This document shows, one piece after another, positions 32,946 to 35,275 of a DNA stretch of 35,275 bases (position 1 is its first letter; each line of letters begins with the position of its first letter). The notes below the pieces were generated by a model, which saw only the letters and a list, made by a program, of their open reading frames with translations, had not been told where the DNA came from and searched no databases. Position numbers and translations under genes: made by a program. The DNA is taken from positions 1-35,275 of the forward strand of contig WYAY01000161.1 of NCBI GenBank assembly GCA_011526165.1. The letters are read 5' to 3'. Source of the DNA: Sulfuritalea sp. Lineage in GTDB: Bacteria > Pseudomonadota > Gammaproteobacteria > Burkholderiales > Rhodocyclaceae.

Positions 32946-33992
32946 ATGAAGCCTGCCTCCCGCCGCCCTATCGCCATCTGGCTTTTTGTGTGTTCCGCGA
33001 TGGTTTTCGCCACGCTGGTGGTCGGCGGCGTCACCCGGCTGACGCATTCCGGCCTGTCGATCGTCGAATGGCAGCCGCTGGTCGGCACGCTACCGCCCCT
33101 GTCCCAGGCGGACTGGCTGGAAGTGTTTGAGAAATATAAGCAAACACCGGAATTCCAGAAGGTCAACCACAGCATGTCGCTGGAGGAATTCAAGGGCATC
33201 TTCTGGTGGGAATACTTCCATCGCGTGCTCGGCCGCGGCATCGGCGTGGTCTTCCTGCTGCCGTTTCTCTACTTCCTGCTGCGAGGCCATATCGAACGAG
33301 CCCTGGTGCCGAAACTGGTCGGCATCTTCATCCTCGGCGGGCTGCAGGGCGCCATGGGCTGGTACATGGTGAAAAGCGGCCTGGTCGACGATCCCCGCGT
33401 CAGCCAGTACCGCCTGACGGCCCATTTGTCGCTGGCCTTCGTCATCTTCATTGCCATGATGTGGGTGGCGCTGGACCTGATCGAGGAGCGTTCCCGCTAT
33501 TTCGCCCATGAAGGATACCGCCGGCTGCAGCGCTTCGGCTTCTGGCTGTTCATGCTGGCCTGCTACATGGTCGTCACCGGCGGCTTCGTCGCCGGCATCC
33601 GTGCCGGCAAGGCCTACAACACCTTCCCGCTGATGAACGGCCATGTCGTGCCGCCGGAAATTTTCCTGATCGAGCCCTGGTACCAGAACTTCTTCAATAA
33701 CATGGCCACGGTCCAGTTCGACCATCGGCTCGGCGCCTGGCTGTTCGCCTTCCTCGCGCCGTGGTTCTGGCTCAGGTTGCGCCAGTACCCCGATCGGCAG
33801 CGGGCGCAAAGGGTCGCCACGCTCATGCTGGCGGTGCTGGCGGTGCAGATCACCCTCGGCATCCTGACCGTGCTGCACGCCGTTCCGGTCGCGCTGGGGG
33901 CGGCGCATCAGGGCGGCTCGATGGTGCTGATGGCGGTGCTGCTCTGGCTCAACCACGAACTGCGGGTGCCCGCCCAGCTGCGGATTCCCTGA
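32946..33992 (+). CDS. ctaA: Haem A synthase, COX15 type
   Basis: Inner-membrane enzyme that oxidises haem O to haem A. The 348 residues span eight helices and hold the four haem-ligand histidines His92 (EYFHRVLGR), His160 (LTAHLS), His260 (QFDHRLG) and His321 (GAAHQGG). The cysteine pairs of the Bacillus-type enzyme are absent, as usual in the proteobacterial and mitochondrial COX15 type. The ATG at 32946 is preferred over 32853 because the first helix follows at the normal distance; no clear ribosome site is visible. It is divergent from the sNOR-like operon. The haem type of those reductases is not known. Confidence 0.92.
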   Translation: MKPASRRPIAIWLFVCSAMVFATLVVGGVTRLTHSGLSIVEWQPLVGTLPPLSQADWLEVFEKYKQTPEFQKVNHSMSLEEFKGIFWWEYFHRVLGRGIGVVFLLPFLYFLLRGHIERALVPKLVGIFILGGLQGAMGWYMVKSGLVDDPRVSQYRLTAHLSLAFVIFIAMMWVALDLIEERSRYFAHEGYRRLQRFGFWLFMLACYMVVTGGFVAGIRAGKAYNTFPLMNGHVVPPEIFLIEPWYQNFFNNMATVQFDHRLGAWLFAFLAPWFWLRLRQYPDRQRAQRVATLMLAVLAVQITLGILTVLHAVPVALGAAHQGGSMVLMAVLLWLNHELRVPAQLRIP

Positions 33993-34001
33993 GCGGACGG
34001 C

Positions 34002-34943
34002 GTGGCGGGCTCATCCTACATCGCTCCGCAAGTCCGCGCCCGGCGCATTCGCGCGCTCGCCCTGATCGCGTTTTCGCTTTCCCTGCTGGTGGTGGCGGTG
34101 AGCGCCACTTTGCGCCTGTCCGGCGCCGGGCTGGGATGCGCCGACTGGCCGGCCTGTTACGGCCAGGTGCTTGCCGGCGTGCCGTCTGCGCCCTGGGCCG
34201 GCATGCGTATGGCGCATCGCATCGTCGCCACCCTGGCCTTGCTGGCCGGCATGCTGCTCGCCTGGCACTGCTGGCGGCCGCAGCCGCTGCAGCCGGCGGC
34301 GCGCTATGCGACGCTGCTGCTGGCACTGATGCTGTTGCTTTCCGTGGTCGGCGTGTGGAGCGCCGATCCACGCAATGCGGCGGTGAACTTCGCCAACCTG
34401 ATCGGCGGCCTCGGTCTCGTCACCTTCTCCTGGCGCGTGGCGATCAACACCGAGCCGGCGCGCTGGGTAGAGCGGGGGCGGGGCGGACCGGTCTGCCGCA
34501 TCGCGCTGGGAGCACTGACGCTGACGGTGCTGCTGGGCGGCCTGATCGGCGCGCGTTATCTGGCAGCGGCCTGCGGCAGCCTGCCTCACTGCGCCGGCGT
34601 GTGGCTGCCGCCGCCGCAGGGGCTGGCGGCGCTCAACCCCTTTGTCGTGCTGGGCGGGCCGGCGGAGCCGGGCGAGGCGGGCGGCGTGGCGCTGCACCTG
34701 CTGCACCGCTATGCGGCGGCGCTATCCATGCTGCTGCTTCTCGTCGTGGCGTTTCGCCTGCGCAAGACGCCTCAGGCGCGCCGCGCCGTCCTGGGGGTGC
34801 TGACTTTTCTGGCGCTGGAAGCCGCGCTCGGCGCGCTGACCGTGGCGAGCGGCTATGCGTTGTGGCTGGCGGTGGCGCACAACGTCGGAGCCGCCCTGCT
34901 GCTTGCCGCCGCAGCGAGCCTGATGCAGGCCGTCAGGCAATAA
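34002..34943 (+). CDS. Second CtaA-family protein, with cysteine pairs and incomplete His set
   Basis: A 313-residue membrane protein of the COX15/CtaA family starting at a GTG nine bases after ctaA. It has the cysteine pairs of the other CtaA type, Cys46/Cys52 (CADWPAC) and Cys191/Cys197 (CGSLPHC). Haem-ligand histidines are His72 (AHRIV), His235 (LLHRYA) and His293 (VAHNVG). The fourth, expected in the helix around VNFANLIGG (128-136), appears replaced by Asn. It may be a helper or a divergent haem A synthase and not a second normal enzyme. It ends at a terminator. Confidence 0.8.
   Translation: MAGSSYIAPQVRARRIRALALIAFSLSLLVVAVSATLRLSGAGLGCADWPACYGQVLAGVPSAPWAGMRMAHRIVATLALLAGMLLAWHCWRPQPLQPAARYATLLLALMLLLSVVGVWSADPRNAAVNFANLIGGLGLVTFSWRVAINTEPARWVERGRGGPVCRIALGALTLTVLLGGLIGARYLAAACGSLPHCAGVWLPPPQGLAALNPFVVLGGPAEPGEAGGVALHLLHRYAAALSMLLLLVVAFRLRKTPQARRAVLGVLTFLALEAALGALTVASGYALWLAVAHNVGAALLLAAAASLMQAVRQ
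34784..34807 (+). repeat. 24-bp motif, copy 6
   Basis: CGCCGT-CCTGGG-GGTGCTGACTTT, 21 of 24 to consensus, read as RAVLGVLTF in the second CtaA-family gene. Confidence 0.4.
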
Positions 34944-34944
34944 A

Positions 34945-34969
34945 AAAGCCCGCGGGTCGCGCGGGCTTT
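34945..34969. terminator. Bidirectional terminator between ctaA-like gene and panD
   Basis: A 10-bp stem (AAAGCCCGCG with CGCGGGCTTT), loop GGTCG, has A on the left and T on the right. It can end both convergent genes. Confidence 0.9.
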
Positions 34970-34988
34970 CACTCCCAAGGGGCCTCGG

Positions 34989-35275
34989 TCAGGCCAATTG
35001 CACGGGAATCTTGTGGCGCTGGTTCATCATGCGATTGCGTGAATCGACGTAAACCAGGTCCGGCTCGAACTTGGCGAGTTCCACCTCGTCGTACATCGCA
35101 TAGGTGGCGATGATGAGCAGGTCGCCGGGGGCGGCCTTGCGGGCCGCCGCGCCGTTCACCGAAATGATGCCGCTGCCGCGCTCGGCGGAAATGGCATAGG
35201 TGGTGAAGCGCTCGCCGTTATTGACGTTGTAGATGTCGATCTGCTGGTACTCGCGGATGTCCGCGGCATCGAGCA
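34989..35275 (-). CDS. panD: Aspartate 1-decarboxylase (3' part)
   Basis: Pyruvoyl enzyme that makes beta-alanine from aspartate for pantothenate and coenzyme A. Ninety-four codons and the stop are in the window. The 5' end, with the Gly-Ser self-cleavage site, lies beyond base 35275. [17 protein letters not shown] and [15 protein letters not shown] are hallmark blocks, and the C-terminus reads KIPVQLA. It is a housekeeping gene and marks the right border of the respiratory region. Confidence 0.95.
   Translation of the reverse strand, partial: LDAADIREYQQIDIYNVNNGERFTTYAISAERGSGIISVNGAAARKAAPGDLLIIATYAMYDEVELAKFEPDLVYVDSRNRMMNQRHKIPVQLA

Overview
The window is a GC-rich stretch of about 35 kb that is almost entirely given over to anaerobic nitrogen-oxide respiration and the haem-copper and cytochrome machinery around it. 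The gene families (haem cd1 nitrite reductase, NirT, a fused NirDL, a NirI/NosR-type protein, a COX15-type haem A synthase, PanD) and the codon use suggest a denitrifying betaproteobacterium, probably of the Rhodocyclales. That assignment is an inference from gene content, not from a marker gene. No tRNA, rRNA, CRISPR array, insertion sequence or phage gene was seen.

Left part (1-8102, + strand). A promoter with a perfect FNR/DNR-type box drives a first nirS, a nirT-like tetrahaem quinol dehydrogenase and a periplasmic haem protein of the ethylbenzene-dehydrogenase gamma-like family, ending at a strong terminator. A small type-1 copper protein follows. Next comes an operon for a CuA-containing haem-copper NO reductase: a subunit II with an N-terminal cytochrome c, a subunit I lacking the active-site tyrosine, a SCO copper chaperone, and a FNT-family nitrite/formate channel.

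Middle part (8145-22205). Two minus-strand genes are a dienelactone-hydrolase-like protein with an Ala in the nucleophile position and a large GAF/BTAD transcription regulator with a cysteine cluster. A perfect 20-bp palindrome separates the regulator from a divergent nirI-like gene. Three perfect FNR/DNR boxes precede a second, diverged nirS. A compact, mostly overlapping haem d1 operon follows: nirC, nirF, nirDL, nirG, nirH, nirJ, nirN. A nitronate monooxygenase-like gene closes this part. nirE, nirM and classical norCB are not in the window.

Right part (22269-35275). The most unusual content is here. Two paralogous di-haem cytochrome b modules are fused to different soluble electron-entry domains. 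One carries a [2Fe-2S] ferredoxin plus FAD/NAD reductase. The other carries two [4Fe-4S] clusters plus an MvhD domain. The MvhD fusion starts a tightly overlapping three-gene operon with a small membrane-anchored two-cysteine protein and a divergent haem-copper subunit I homologue. Both cytochrome b genes have an FNR/DNR-type box with a -10 element at the spacing expected of a class II promoter. A DUF2249 protein and a HxHxN membrane protein lie between them. Further right are a second SCO protein, a second CuA-type haem-copper reductase without active-site tyrosine (sNOR-like, with a 48-residue subunit too short to stand out as an ORF), two dissimilar adjacent CtaA-family genes, and the 3' part of panD.

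Read together, the genes reduce nitrite to NO (two NirS, haem d1 assembly), remove NO by at least two CuA-type reductases, and may feed cytoplasmic reductant into the membrane through the cytochrome b fusions. A 24-bp motif recurs six times, always on the + strand, and is not explained by any gene family.
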